Shown here: positions 7,082 through 16,703 of the stretch, one piece after another | Layout of the letters: each line of letters starts with the position of its first letter | Numbering within the stretch: position 1 is the first letter of the stretch | Assembly: GCF_037935975.1 (NCBI RefSeq) | Contig: NZ_CP149817.1 | Coordinates: 1,550,001 to 1,614,000, forward strand | Reading direction: 5' to 3' | DNA length: 64,000 bases | From: Teredinibacter turnerae | GTDB lineage: Bacteria; Pseudomonadota; Gammaproteobacteria; Pseudomonadales; Cellvibrionaceae | The notes under the pieces: model-generated | What the model saw: the letters and a program-made list of their open reading frames with translations, nothing else | Databases searched by the model: none | What the model was told of the DNA's origin: nothing | Translations under genes and position numbers: made by a program

Positions 7082-7221
7082 AAAACGGGAACTGAATTGG
7101 TCCATTAAACCGGTGCTTTCACCTGAGCCAAATCCCTGCCTGCAAATGTCCTAAATAGCTTGCAACCCTTCCTGCTACGAGCGTTCATGGCCTCCCGCAA
7201 ACAACAATAAGGTGAGCGAAA

Positions 7222-7449
7222 ATGGAAGTATTACATATGAACCAGCGGCAGCTGGCAAACCGATGGGGCGTCAGTGAGGCCTGCCTTGAGCGCTGGCGAT
7301 CTGAAGGCATTGGCCCGCAATTTCTGAAGCTGCGTGGTCGAGTGATGTACCGCCAGGTTGACGTTGAAGCCTTTGAGGAAAGCTGCCTGAGGCAGTCGAC
7401 CAGCAGCTCTAAACCCAAGCAGCAGATCCGCTCGGTACCGTCGGCGTAA
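7222..7449 (+). CDS. AlpA/excisionase-type helix-turn-helix protein
   Basis: A 75-residue protein with a single winged-helix domain of the MerR/AlpA excisionase type: NQRQLANRWGVSEACLERWRSEGIGPQFLKLRGRVMYRQVDVEAFEE. The pattern, a helix-turn-helix followed by a G-x-GP-x-F-x-K-x-x-x-x-x-Y strand and a DVEAF helix, is characteristic. Such proteins are excision factors or regulators on integrated elements. The first in-frame start is ATG 7222; a second ATG five codons later (MNQRQL) is an equally good start. It stands alone on the plus strand, converging with the primase–helicase gene; its stop lies 44 bases from that gene's stop. Confidence 0.75.
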   Translation: MEVLHMNQRQLANRWGVSEACLERWRSEGIGPQFLKLRGRVMYRQVDVEAFEESCLRQSTSSSKPKQQIRSVPSA

Positions 7450-7492
7450 CGATCTTGCGGCCGATGCAATGCATTGTCAGCAATGGCGGGCA

Positions 7493-9913
7493 TTATTCGG
7501 CCGCGCCATTTTCGCCAGCGTCATAATCAGTTTTCCAATCGGAATATTGTATTTGATAGCCCATCGCTTTATATCCCTTCTCGCGCTTAATAAACATGCG
7601 CTGAAGCATTGGCAGGGATGCATCAACATAGTCAAATATCGTAACCAGCTCCTTGCCTTCAACTTCGCGATGGATCCTTCCTGCATATTGAGCCAGTGAA
7701 CCTTTCCAGGCTATTGGCATTGCCAGAAATAGAGAGTCGAGTCGTGGCAAGTCGAACCCCTCACCAACGTACTTTCCAGTGGCAACGACTACTTGGGCGT
7801 CAGACAGTCGTTCCGTAGCGGATTTACGTTCATTGGCTCGCATTGCCCCTTTCAGGATTACCGAGTCAAAACCTTGATCAGTCAGTAATTGGTTGATTCG
7901 TTCTGCATGCTCACGCCGTTCTGTGAGCACTAAAGGATGTTTATCATCTGCTATTTTAGCGATGACATCGTCGACGATTTTTCGGTTGCGTTTTTCATCT
8001 TCCGCCAACCATCGGTAAACATCAGTAATGCGCGGCCGCTGCTCTAAATGTGTCAGCTCAATTGGCGGTTGGCTGTAGAGTTGGGTAACATTGACTCGCT
8101 GCTCGAAACGCTCTGAATGGTCAGGCTTAACCTTGTGACGTATCGGGCCAGCCGTCATAAAAATGATTTTCTGATGGCCATCCTGCCGGTCTGGTGTTGC
8201 TGTTAATCCAAGAACAAATTTTGCGCGCACTTCATTCAGCACCATTTCAAATCGCGGTGCTGAAATATGATGGCACTCATCCACAATGATATGGCCATAG
8301 TCCTGTACTAGCGGATCTACGGTGTTGTCATTTTTGTTGATAAGGCTTTGATAGGTGGCGATGTCTATCTGTCCAGTCGGTTTTTTCTTGCCTCCGCCAA
8401 TTGTGCCAATCTCTGTTTCTGTCAGGAATGCATCCAGGCGCTCTTTCCATTGGTCGAGCAGCTGGCGACTATGTGTGAGGATCAAGGTATTTGTCTTGCG
8501 TTTGGCGATAACTCCAATAGCAGTTACTGTTTTTCCGAAGGCCGTAGGAGCATGCAGAACGCCGGTATCGTGTTTGGTTATGACGCTCACTGCTGCGGTT
8601 TGGTTTTTTCTCAGCGTGCCGAGAAATTTGAGTTTTTTCAGTCGCTCTCCAGTTTCGCGCTTGTCGTCAATAATTGCCGTGATTTTGTGTTCATCAAGTA
8701 GCGTCAATCCGTCATCAAGGCATCCACGCGGTATGGATAGATAACCCTGCTCAATGCGGGCGCAAGTAATATATCCGGGGATCTTATGGGTTGAAAACCT
8801 CATTGCCTGTGTTTTAAAGAATACAGGATTGGAAAAGCTAGCCAATCGTCTGAGCCTGGCTGTCAGCGGTGCAGGCAATTCATCGAGTTTGAAGTAAATA
8901 TGATTTGCCAGTGTGATGGTTACATGCTCGGGACAGTTATCGATCTTCTCAGGCTTGATTTTGGCACCCTGTTCCCAGGGTGGTCTGGAATCGATAATTT
9001 CTTGCTCGAATAGCTTCAATTCATTAGGCGCCAGAACTGCGATCAATTCAGCCAACTGTGTTGATGAAACCCTTGTTATTTGCTTCAATTGTTGCCACTG
9101 GTCGACGAAAGGCTCCAATGCTTGATCGACAAATTGACTGTTTCCGCTCTGCCTGACTTGCTTCTGCAGCGGCAGTGCGATGAGATTGCCAAAGCCACCA
9201 TCTGGCATAATATCCTGATTGGGAAACAGGCGGTCATAAGACTCGAATGAAAGGTTTGGATGGATTTCCATCGCCTTGTCGAGTAGTCCGAATCCCAACA
9301 GTCTGGCATCGCGGGCCGATACCGCGTCAGTAAAGAAGACCCAAAGGTGAGCACCATTACCTGATCTTGAAATCTCTACCAAGTGCGGAATGTTGTATCG
9401 CCTGCAAGCTTCCGACATGGCTTTTACAGCGTCTTGCCAACCATCTTTGTCGAAATCGGCTGCTAATAAATGGCAGGTATTATCTGGCAAAAGCGGATAG
9501 AGCCCGACGATATGTTTGCCTGCCAAATGGTCGTAAATCGCTTGGTCGTCTAGCGCTTTGTGCTGTCGATTCGGGCACTCGCTACATTTAATGTCTGGCT
9601 TTTTGCAGATGCCAGGCACCCACTCGTTATGGCAAGCAACAGAATAACCGCTGCGACCTTTCGAGTTTTGCCATCGAGTGGCAAATACATCTGCTCGGCC
9701 TTTAAAAAGCTGCTTAAACAGAGCGACTTTCTGATTGACGGTAAGTGACTCGAGTGTTCGAGTTTCGATTATCTGCCTTGTCTTTTCCTCTTCGTACAGC
9801 TCGATCAGAGAATCACGCTTGGTCTTTAAAGTTTTGAGCTCTTCCTCCAGCTGGACAATTCTCTGGTTTATTGATCGTAGATCTGCACTGGTTTCACTGT
9901 CAACGCCACTCAT
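7493..9913 (-). CDS. AEP-type primase fused to superfamily 2 helicase (TOTE conflict-system-like)
   Basis: An 806-residue two-enzyme protein. After a coiled-coil N-terminus (about 1–45) comes an archaeo-eukaryotic primase-like domain: a Cys-rich segment (ACHNEW, CKKPDIKCSEC), the catalytic ADFDKDGW (DxD) and SGNGAHLWVFF. The C-terminal half is an SF2 helicase: APTAFGKT (Walker A), VDECHH, LTATPDRQDG, and GSLAQYAGRIHR (motif VI). This architecture is the one named TOTE conflict-system primase–helicase, tied to mobile-element conflict. The start at 9913 (MSGVDSE) overlaps the end of the AbiEii gene; an upstream ATG at 9937 is also possible. The overlap suggests co-expression with AbiEi/AbiEii. 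A decayed paralogue lies at 5050–5421. Confidence 0.82.
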   Translation of the reverse strand: MSGVDSETSADLRSINQRIVQLEEELKTLKTKRDSLIELYEEEKTRQIIETRTLESLTVNQKVALFKQLFKGRADVFATRWQNSKGRSGYSVACHNEWVPGICKKPDIKCSECPNRQHKALDDQAIYDHLAGKHIVGLYPLLPDNTCHLLAADFDKDGWQDAVKAMSEACRRYNIPHLVEISRSGNGAHLWVFFTDAVSARDARLLGFGLLDKAMEIHPNLSFESYDRLFPNQDIMPDGGFGNLIALPLQKQVRQSGNSQFVDQALEPFVDQWQQLKQITRVSSTQLAELIAVLAPNELKLFEQEIIDSRPPWEQGAKIKPEKIDNCPEHVTITLANHIYFKLDELPAPLTARLRRLASFSNPVFFKTQAMRFSTHKIPGYITCARIEQGYLSIPRGCLDDGLTLLDEHKITAIIDDKRETGERLKKLKFLGTLRKNQTAAVSVITKHDTGVLHAPTAFGKTVTAIGVIAKRKTNTLILTHSRQLLDQWKERLDAFLTETEIGTIGGGKKKPTGQIDIATYQSLINKNDNTVDPLVQDYGHIIVDECHHISAPRFEMVLNEVRAKFVLGLTATPDRQDGHQKIIFMTAGPIRHKVKPDHSERFEQRVNVTQLYSQPPIELTHLEQRPRITDVYRWLAEDEKRNRKIVDDVIAKIADDKHPLVLTERREHAERINQLLTDQGFDSVILKGAMRANERKSATERLSDAQVVVATGKYVGEGFDLPRLDSLFLAMPIAWKGSLAQYAGRIHREVEGKELVTIFDYVDASLPMLQRMFIKREKGYKAMGYQIQYSDWKTDYDAGENGAAE

Positions 9914-10802
9914 TGGCCGCCATCCAATTTTTAACAAAAGGCTGACCTGAGCGTACCGCCTCTATGATAGGTGCAAGAAAGCTTGTTACTTGAGCAACGA
10001 TATCGGAAAAGTCGTTTGGTAAATACTCCTGGTTAATTCGTCGGCAAAATGCTGTCCACTGAACCTGTTTTTCTTCGATGAATGGTGCTTGGAAGGCGAC
10101 GATATTGTTTGAAAGGGTTGTGCCTCGCCGTTTAAATGTAAGCTGAATTGCTTGCGCTAATTGACTGCCATTGAAGTTAAACTGTCGCGAGAGCAGCCAA
10201 ATATCATAAAAGTCCTTCATTCGGCTGTTCAGGACTCCGAGCTTGACCATCGCTTCGAACTTCTCCGCAATGGCGCTCTCACGGCTGTAGCAGAGCAATC
10301 TCGGAGCAGTGAAGTCGAGTATGGTCGGCAGATCACATTCTTCCGGACTTGGGTGAACAATATCTCCGAACCCAATATCAATCTGCATATTAATTCTGGC
10401 TGATTCAAGAGTGCCTCGAAACCTTATGCGAACGCCCTGATAGTCTGCATCCTCTTTGATCCGTTCAGATTGAATTGAGTCAACATCGAAATTCAAACCG
10501 TCGGGCTCAACCGCCAAATTAAGAACTTCAGTTATCTGCGACACGATATTGGCTTCATCATTGCTGGTTTTTCCCAGCATATCGATGTCCATCGTTGGCC
10601 TGAATTCTGGTGATTCCCAAACACGCAGCATCAGAGCACCTTTAAGGATGAAGTGCTTTGAGTGGGTTGATTGGGACAAGCGATATAAAAATCTCTCCAT
10701 GGCATAGTATTGGAGCAATTCGGCAAATGGCCGCTTATCGCTTCTTGCGCGGTTCAGTAGTTTTTGGCGTACCGAGGCTGCGATATTTTTAGTTGTACTC
10801 AA
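9900..10802 (-). CDS. abiEii: AbiEii-type nucleotidyltransferase toxin
   Basis: A 300-residue AbiEii/AbiGii family protein. The nucleotidyltransferase signature is visible as LKGALMLRVW, then RPTMDIDML with the DxD metal pair, followed by KFEAMVKLG and RMKDFYDIWLL, the conserved C-terminal motifs of this family. The start is TTG 10802, whose TTGA overlaps the stop of the AbiEi gene. AbiEii toxins modify tRNA or bind GTP and are bacteriostatic (known for family members). The gene's 3' end overlaps the start of the primase–helicase by about 14 bases, making a tight three-gene operon. Confidence 0.88.
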   Translation of the reverse strand: MSTTKNIAASVRQKLLNRARSDKRPFAELLQYYAMERFLYRLSQSTHSKHFILKGALMLRVWESPEFRPTMDIDMLGKTSNDEANIVSQITEVLNLAVEPDGLNFDVDSIQSERIKEDADYQGVRIRFRGTLESARINMQIDIGFGDIVHPSPEECDLPTILDFTAPRLLCYSRESAIAEKFEAMVKLGVLNSRMKDFYDIWLLSRQFNFNGSQLAQAIQLTFKRRGTTLSNNIVAFQAPFIEEKQVQWTAFCRRINQEYLPNDFSDIVAQVTSFLAPIIEAVRSGQPFVKNWMAANEWR

Positions 10803-11419
10803 AGTGTGGCCTCTAAGTAGGGGCGCATTATTTTTTCGACTCGGCAGACTCTTGCATACATTATTAGCTTTTCGAGATTGAATGTTTTGCGCGCTTTATA
10901 GAAGTTCAGTGCTTCTAGCACTATGTCCATTCCCAGCTTGTTTCTGAATTTAAAGCAGTCAGCCAGAGTCTTTTCTGGGCAGTAAATATTGATTGAAACA
11001 CCATCAATCTGATGCGTTTCAACCCCTTCTTTCAGTGCAGCCTCAGAAAACCTATGCACCGAGATCGGTGGATAGTCTACCCGAGGAGTTTCCGCGCCTT
11101 TGGGCAGAGCAATAGAAACAGCATGCGGAATTTGGGTGGTGATATCGTGATAAGCCAGTGCCGAAACGAGGCAGATGACTGCTTGAGGAACCCGTTTGGC
11201 TACGATCACAAGGTCCGGATCAGACATTTGGTCCTGATCCATAAGGCGATAAACACCACGAGATAGGACTTCTAGCTCACCGGAATCTCTGAGTTGGTAC
11301 AGAGTTCGAGGGTGAATCCCCGCCTGGATTACATCCATTGTCCGAATTGTGCCCCCTAGCTCTCGGATGGCATCAAGGGCCTTACGGCAGGCTTTGCTTG
11401 TTGCAGGCATTCTGGCCAC
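10799..11419 (-). CDS. abiEi: AbiEi-type antitoxin and repressor
   Basis: A 206-residue AbiEi family protein. The N-terminal winged helix-turn-helix (ALDAIRELGGTIRTMDVIQAGIHPRTLYQLRDSGELEVLSRGVYRL) is followed by the AbiEi C-terminal antitoxin domain, including ALAYHDITTQIPHAVSIALPKGAETPR and CPEKTLADCFKFRNKLGMDIVLEAL. It is the first gene of the operon and is expected to bind inverted repeats upstream; such a repeat lies at 11430–11455. Length and motifs are intact. Confidence 0.88.
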   Translation of the reverse strand: MARMPATSKACRKALDAIRELGGTIRTMDVIQAGIHPRTLYQLRDSGELEVLSRGVYRLMDQDQMSDPDLVIVAKRVPQAVICLVSALAYHDITTQIPHAVSIALPKGAETPRVDYPPISVHRFSEAALKEGVETHQIDGVSINIYCPEKTLADCFKFRNKLGMDIVLEALNFYKARKTFNLEKLIMYARVCRVEKIMRPYLEATL

Positions 11420-11429
11420 GGATAATAAA

Positions 11430-11455
11430 ACCTATAGAACTAAATATGTATAGGT
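11430..11455. promoter_or_regulatory. Inverted repeat upstream of abiEi, putative operator
   Basis: ACCTATA (11430–11436) and TATAGGT (11449–11455) form an inverted repeat 11 bases upstream of the AbiEi start. AbiEi proteins are known to repress their own promoters through inverted repeats. Confidence 0.5.
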
Positions 11456-11577
11456 AATACTATCCATTTAAGTGGGAGTCGGCAAGTAATGAATGATGAA
11501 GAGTAATTGCCGTGTAATATGACTAACCACCTGAGGAGTGACTTGCTCACCGGCCCGCAGCTTCATCCATGATGTTG

Positions 11578-11615
11578 CTAAATGTCGGCAATTATCAGGA
11601 TTTGCCGACGTTTAG
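11578..11615. repeat. Strong inverted repeat between abiE and recombinase modules
   Basis: CTAAATGTCGGCAA (11578–11591) and TTGCCGACGTTTAG (11602–11615) are inverted with one mismatch and a 10-base spacer. There is no T-run on either side. A second small palindrome, TTAAACCCAGGGTTTAA, lies at 11649–11665. These could be a terminator-like structure behind the minus-strand recombinase operon or a recombinase binding site. Confidence 0.5.
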
Positions 11616-11679
11616 TTACAGGTGATGGGTTTAGAATTGTCGTGATACTTAAACCCAGGGTTTAACAATCGACGGTATT

Positions 11680-12186
11680 TCAAACCATATGCCTTTCCCG
11701 CTGTTCCGACCACAGTCTTGGCGGGTCCACCGCCAGGTCAAACAGGGTGATATTAGGCGGCAAACATTCGTCCAAAATGGCCTCGACGATATCCGGCGCC
11801 AATGTGGTCAGGTTAACCATCCGGCTGATGTAGCTATTGTCGAGCCCCTCCAATTGGGCAATCTCGCGCAAAGAGCGGACTTCGCCCGTTTCCAGCATTT
11901 GCAACCAGCGATGCCCTCGAGCCAGCGCCAGCTGCAGTGGGGTTGGCTGGGTATCCCAAGGTCTGGGCTCGTCCGGCAAGGTTATCAAGCGCCGTCCGCT
12001 GCGGCGCTTCAGGTTGATGGGGACGTTGATGCTCAGTTTGCAGTCACTGGACTCGACCACACTGGCCGCTCCGGGTCGCTCGAACTCAAAGGGGTAGCCG
12101 CTACCTTTGTTGCTCACCCCGTCCTTGGGGTTCGCCGCTTCGCGGCCCACAGAGCGGTCCAAATTTTTTCCTGAAAAATTTGTCAT
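11680..12186 (-). CDS. Recombinase-associated helix-turn-helix protein
   Basis: A 168-residue protein. The C-terminal half carries a helix-turn-helix with LATGHRWLQMLE-like spacing: LALARGHRWLQMLETGEVRSLREIAQLEGLDNSYISRMVNLTTLAPDIVEAIL. This is the small ParB/KorB-like or LuxR-like domain often found behind large serine recombinases. The N-terminal 70 residues are polar and basic without a recognised fold. Its ATG overlaps the recombinase stop codon (ATGA), so the two are translationally coupled. A regulatory or accessory role in recombination is inferred from position only. Confidence 0.6.
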   Translation of the reverse strand: MTNFSGKNLDRSVGREAANPKDGVSNKGSGYPFEFERPGAASVVESSDCKLSINVPINLKRRSGRRLITLPDEPRPWDTQPTPLQLALARGHRWLQMLETGEVRSLREIAQLEGLDNSYISRMVNLTTLAPDIVEAILDECLPPNITLFDLAVDPPRLWSEQRERHMV

Positions 12187-13532
12187 GCCACATCCTCCTG
12201 CTTGTAGGAATCGGTAATTTCCAGAGCCAGCCGCTCAACGCCATTGTCCCTCAGGCGCACATCCACGCTATCGGGGCTGACCACCACCTTCTCAACCATC
12301 AATCGGATGATCCGAGCCTGCTCCTCCGGAAATAGCTGATCCCACACTTTGTCGATCTGGTTGAGGGCCACTGCTACCTGAGCCTCATCCATGGCATCTT
12401 CCCGCTGGCCGGTAACGGCCGCGATTCGTTCTCTAACTGGCGCGGTTTGTAGCAGGCCACGAATCTGATCGACCACCACCGATTCAAGCTCGGCAGCCGG
12501 TATTCTCGGCAGGCCGGAAGCACCTGAAAACTCCTTCGTATCCCGGGTACTAATGTAATACCGGTACCGGCGCCCGCTTTTCTTCTTGGTCGAGGTCCAG
12601 CATGTCAGAGCGCGGCCATCCTTGCCGAAAATCATGCCCTTTAGTAAAAACGGGATTTTGCCTTTGGTGTAGTTACCACGCGTCCGGAAGTTAACAGCCA
12701 GGATGGAGTGCACATCGTCCCAGAGCTTTTTGTCGATAATCGGTTCGTGTTTACCGTCGTACCATTGATCCTTGTGCCGCAGCTCACCAAGGTAGGTCCG
12801 GTTGTTTAACAGTTTGTATATCAGCCCTCGATCAATCAGCTTGCCTGGGCGATGACGACCGTCTTGCGTGGTCCACGACTTGCTCGTGATATTCTCCAAT
12901 CTGAGCTCTTTGTATAGAAGTGTGGTGGAGGCTATTTCAGTGAACCGCTTAAAGATGTGCTTGATGAGCTTGGCTTCCTGCGGATTGACCACCAGGCAGC
13001 GATCGACAACATCGTAGCCAAGCGGCGGAATGCCACCCATCCAGAGTCCTTTCTTCTTGCTGGCGGTGATCTTGTCGCGGATGCGTTCGCCGGTGACTTC
13101 TCTTTCGAACTGAGCAAAGGACAGCAAGATATTCAGCATCAGCCGCCCCATGGAGTTGGTGGTATTAAACTGCTGGGTCACTGATACAAAGGAAACGCCA
13201 TGGCGCTCGAAGACTTCGATCATCTTGGAGAAGTCCATCAGGCTGCGCGTCAGGCGGTCTATCTTGTAGACCACCACCACATCGACTCTGCCTTCCATAA
13301 TGTCGGCCAGCAGGCGTTGCATCGCTGGCCGGTCCATATTCCCGCCAGAATATGCCGGGTCGTCATAGTCGTTTTCGACAGGGATCCAGCCTTCCGCCCG
13401 TTGGCTAGCAATGTAGGCATGGCCCGCGTCTCTCTGGGCGTCAATCGAGTTGTATTCCTGGTCGAGCCCTTCATCGGTTGATTTACGTGTGTAGACAGCG
13501 CACCGTAGGCGCTTTTTTATTTCTGAGCTCAT
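12183..13532 (-). CDS. Large serine recombinase
   Basis: A 449-residue serine site-specific recombinase. The N-terminal resolvase domain begins RCAVYTRKSTDEGLDQEYNSI, with the catalytic Ser in TRKS, and continues with the DRLTRSLMDF motif; the middle is a recombinase domain (GIPPLGYDVVDRCLVVNPQEA); the C-terminal part has a KKKSGRRYRYYIS strand of the zinc-ribbon type, but the usual zinc Cys residues are missing, as in a known subgroup. Start ATG 13532 is chosen because it overlaps the DUF2924 stop (TGATG); the longer reading from 13604 has no support. The neighbours are a DUF2924 gene and small accessory genes, a recurring mobile module in proteobacteria. Confidence 0.88.
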   Translation of the reverse strand: MSSEIKKRLRCAVYTRKSTDEGLDQEYNSIDAQRDAGHAYIASQRAEGWIPVENDYDDPAYSGGNMDRPAMQRLLADIMEGRVDVVVVYKIDRLTRSLMDFSKMIEVFERHGVSFVSVTQQFNTTNSMGRLMLNILLSFAQFEREVTGERIRDKITASKKKGLWMGGIPPLGYDVVDRCLVVNPQEAKLIKHIFKRFTEIASTTLLYKELRLENITSKSWTTQDGRHRPGKLIDRGLIYKLLNNRTYLGELRHKDQWYDGKHEPIIDKKLWDDVHSILAVNFRTRGNYTKGKIPFLLKGMIFGKDGRALTCWTSTKKKSGRRYRYYISTRDTKEFSGASGLPRIPAAELESVVVDQIRGLLQTAPVRERIAAVTGQREDAMDEAQVAVALNQIDKVWDQLFPEEQARIIRLMVEKVVVSPDSVDVRLRDNGVERLALEITDSYKQEDVA

Positions 13533-14023
13533 CAGCTTTTTCTCCCCTTGGTTTTGCTCTTGTAGACTTCTTTGCGCAAGCCAAAGAACAACGGGCCAGA
13601 CCATTGTGTACCGGTAATTTCTCTGGCAATGACCGACAGGCTTTTATAGATGCGCCCTTCAAATTCGTACTGACCGTCATGCGTGACGGTCACGCGATAC
13701 TCTTCATCGCGGTAAAGCCGAGATAGCACTGTCCCAGCGATCGGTTGTGGATAGCGATCGCGTAACGGTTTCTTGCCCGTCTGCATGATGGCCGCAATTC
13801 GGCGGTCGTTTTTATCAGCTTCGGTCTAATGGGCTCGCCTGAATTCTTGTTCTTGCAGCCGGTAAGCCAGCCTTCGTTCAAGAAAGGTTCGAATATGGGT
13901 GGGTGGCTCGCTGCGATATACTTTCCGCCACAGCGATTTAATTTCCTCAATGTCCATGTCGGGCAATTGCGCGATTTGCGCGACGACCGATTTCGAGGGT
14001 TGGAAGATTACTTTTTTGCTCAT
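13532..14023 (-). pseudogene. DUF2924 gene with one in-frame amber codon
   Basis: The frame from ATG 14023 encodes MSKKVIFQPSKSVVAQIAQL through EEIKSLWRKVYRSEPPTHIRTFLERRLAYRLQEQEFRRAH, then hits TAG at 13826–13828. The same frame continues without any shift as TEADKNDRRIAAIMQTGKK to the normal DUF2924 ending with GPLFFGLRK. Both halves are recognisable DUF2924 sequence, and the total, about 163 codons, is the usual length. So one nonsense substitution splits the gene, unless the TAG is read through. It overlaps the upstream small gene and the downstream recombinase, as in intact modules. Confidence 0.85.
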
Positions 14024-14289
14024 TCTGCCTCCGATTTATTTGTACTCTCAGCGTTTGCATGGCCGCTCTCGTCCATCCATGGACTTCGCGGCATTCGTGC
14101 GTCCTGCACATCAACGCTTCGGTAGGCAGGCATAGCAAGTGAAATATCGCTATCTGAGTCCGAATCTGTTGGCAGTTTTTGGGCTGGCATTCGCAAGCGC
14201 ATAAGCCCTTCGGCCATAATATTAGCGACTTCCAGAAGCCGCTGATCTTGAGTCATTCGCTCAGGCGATAATGAGTTCGTATTTTTCAT
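14020..14289 (-). CDS. Small hypothetical protein of the recombinase module
   Basis: An 89-residue hydrophilic protein starting MKNTNSLSPERMTQDQRLLEVANIMAEGLMRLR, then a D/S-rich linker (SDSDSDIS) and a charged tail. I do not recognise a named family. The MTQDQRLLEVANIMAEGLMRL helix resembles small proteins that regularly precede DUF2924 and serine recombinase genes. Its stop overlaps the DUF2924 start (ATGA), placing it first in that operon. An ATG at 14328 would add 13 residues. Confidence 0.55.
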   Translation of the reverse strand: MKNTNSLSPERMTQDQRLLEVANIMAEGLMRLRMPAQKLPTDSDSDSDISLAMPAYRSVDVQDARMPRSPWMDESGHANAESTNKSEAE

Positions 14290-14418
14290 TTGGGTACCAC
14301 TCTGACTGTTCAATTCACCGTTGAACATTGTCGTTTCAGAGTGGCTGGCTAGCCATGCGGGAGTTTGCAGCCCCTTACAAGGACTGCAGGTATTTTCAAA
14401 TTTTCCGGAGTTTAAATT

Positions 14419-16703
14419 TCACTCATGAACAGTTGCGTATGGTGATATATCTTTCAAAACCTGCAAGACCCCCGTTGATTTAAAAAACTTAGCGATTTCC
14501 AGAATAGATATGTCTCGACCTGCTATTGGATCTTTGTAGGTTTTATTTATATCGCCACCACAAATAAGCATCTGCTCAAAAATTGCTCTTTCATCCATTT
14601 CGACGGCCAGCATCAGTGGCGTGTGCCCTTTCAGCGGACTGACACTCTCCGCATTAACATTGGAGCCGCTACTGATCAACAATGAGGCAATGGCTCGAAG
14701 CTCATCTATATCCATATGCCTGTGTATATTTCGATACACGATATCAATGTGAGTATGTTGAATATCAGAGTACTGGCCTGATTCCTTCATAGCTTGAACC
14801 GCCTGCTCCTGATGATCCATGGTAAATCCTGTTTGTCCGCGTGTCTGCCGACGCAGTGAATCCAACGCCTCTGCCGTAACTGGCATTGATGCCTGGAGTT
14901 TTTTACAGAGTTCAGGATCTTTCAGAATAGCAATTAACTTCAAGCACACGTAAAGCGCTGTATATCCATCTTTACCTACGCTGCTTGGGTCTGCTTTCAT
15001 GTCCAAAACTGCCTTAACCACATCCTTCCGGCCAGACCTGATCGCCCAAATAATTGGCAGTGATCTTGTTTGTTCATTCTTCGTGTTCACTATCTTTTCG
15101 TCATGCTGAAAACTACTGATCAACTTAAATGTTTCATCTTTCAGCGAACGAGATTTTCGCCCGCATTTATCGAACTCATACTCGGTGACATTGAGAGCTT
15201 CAAGCGCCATCAAAATAGGTGTGTCGCCAACCTCAGATTGAACATTAATATTTGCTCCTTTTTCAATAAGCTTTCGACAAACGTCAACATCTTCATTTTT
15301 TGCAAACCAAACCAATTGAGGCATGCGGATACCATCAATTTTTATGGTTCGGTTTGGATTTCTGTAATCTGGTTTTACTTTTGATAGGTCCAAAAAAAGC
15401 AACGGACCTCGTGCTTCCGTCGAAGGTTTACATTCTGCCCCTGGGAACAGGCCAGCTTTAGGAAAAACCCAATCAAAGCTTGATCGCCAAAGGTCGATCT
15501 CCCATTCTTCAATGTTGTCCGATACCTTCTGGGAAGGTTCTGAACTCGTTATTGATGGAATGTCGTAGCCAAAGATTATCTGCATCCATTTAATCTGTTT
15601 GAGAAACACCTTATCTGGATTTGGTTGGCACGCCGCAACGACAATCGCTTCTTCGGCGATGTACTTTTGATTTTCCCCAGCAACAAACGCAGCCTTTTCA
15701 AATGCGCTCTTGTAAAGACCACTAGCTGCCTTCAAATCTCCGGAGAAAACGTGCCATCGAGCATCATGCCAGTCAATCCAATAACCGGTATTCTGCAACT
15801 TTTCTGATGCATTAATCAGCTCTCGGACTTCTTTAATGATGCTTCGATATTGTTCTGGATCTGCTTTCTCAACGGTACGCCTCAGGCCAGACCGAAGCTT
15901 TGCAATATGACTTTCTGCGGGGCCACGTGACTGCAATAAACCAGCCTGCATGGATCTTATTTCTTTGCCAATATCGGCCTTACTTTCTGCGCCCCATAAG
16001 GCAAGTCTGGCTTCATTTAAAAGTACACGCCCTTGCGCATCTCGCTTAATGAAATCAATAGAACGGGCTAGAAAAAGTAATGGTTTGATCAGGTTCCAGT
16101 TAATGGAATCTTGGGAGTCGTCATTAGGCGTGTTTGGCTGTGACAACAAATAAATAGATTGCGCAGAAGGCAGATCTTCACCTTTTCTCCAGGCTGCAAT
16201 CATATCTCGACGTTCCTTATTGAGCCCCGCCAAGTAGGAACCCCAATGTGGTTCATTATCGGAGAGCCACGCAAACAGCGCATCGACCGTTCCTGACTCA
16301 GAAGAAAACCAGAAACTTGGATGAGGCCCGCCAATCTCATCTCTGAATGCCACCGAAAATTCAACGAGCTGATCTTTGATAGCGGTTTTGATTAAAATTT
16401 CCAGGACGGATTTTCTGCTTACGCCGTCGGCTGGAATTTCTCCAGCAACGCTGGATAGATAATCACCAATAAATTGATCTACGCGAATTGATATCAGATC
16501 AGTGGTTTCATGCCCAATATATTTGGCAGCGACATCAGTAAAATACTGTCTAAGAGCGAGGCTAAACTCTCTTGGACATATATTCGCTTAGCCGCCATAT
16601 CGTCCAAGCGCTTTTTATCTTTTTCCGGGAGTTTTAAATCAAAGCTGCGCAATAGATACCTAAGCATCTCAAAGGGCGTTGGGTATGGATAATCAGCAGG
16701 CAT
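14419..16703 (-). pseudogene. Ankyrin-repeat protein with a frameshift near its N-terminus
   Basis: Frame one runs from ATG 16703 (MPADYPYPTPFEMLRYLL…AAKRIYV) and then diverges. The shifted frame reads PREFSLALRQYFTDVAAKYIGHETTDLISIRV and continues unbroken through the start of the long ORF at 16353 to the stop at 14419. Joined near 16575 this gives about 760 residues. The C-terminal third contains ankyrin repeats: WFAKNEDVDVCRKLIEKGANINVQSEVGDTPILMA, IWAIRSGRKDVVKAVLDMKADPSSVGKDGYTALYV, and TPLMLAVEMDERAIFEQMLICGGDI. The central part is helical without a family I recognise. A one-base indel or sequencing error would explain the break; the downstream 644 codons may still be translated from GTG 16353. 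Confidence 0.7.
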
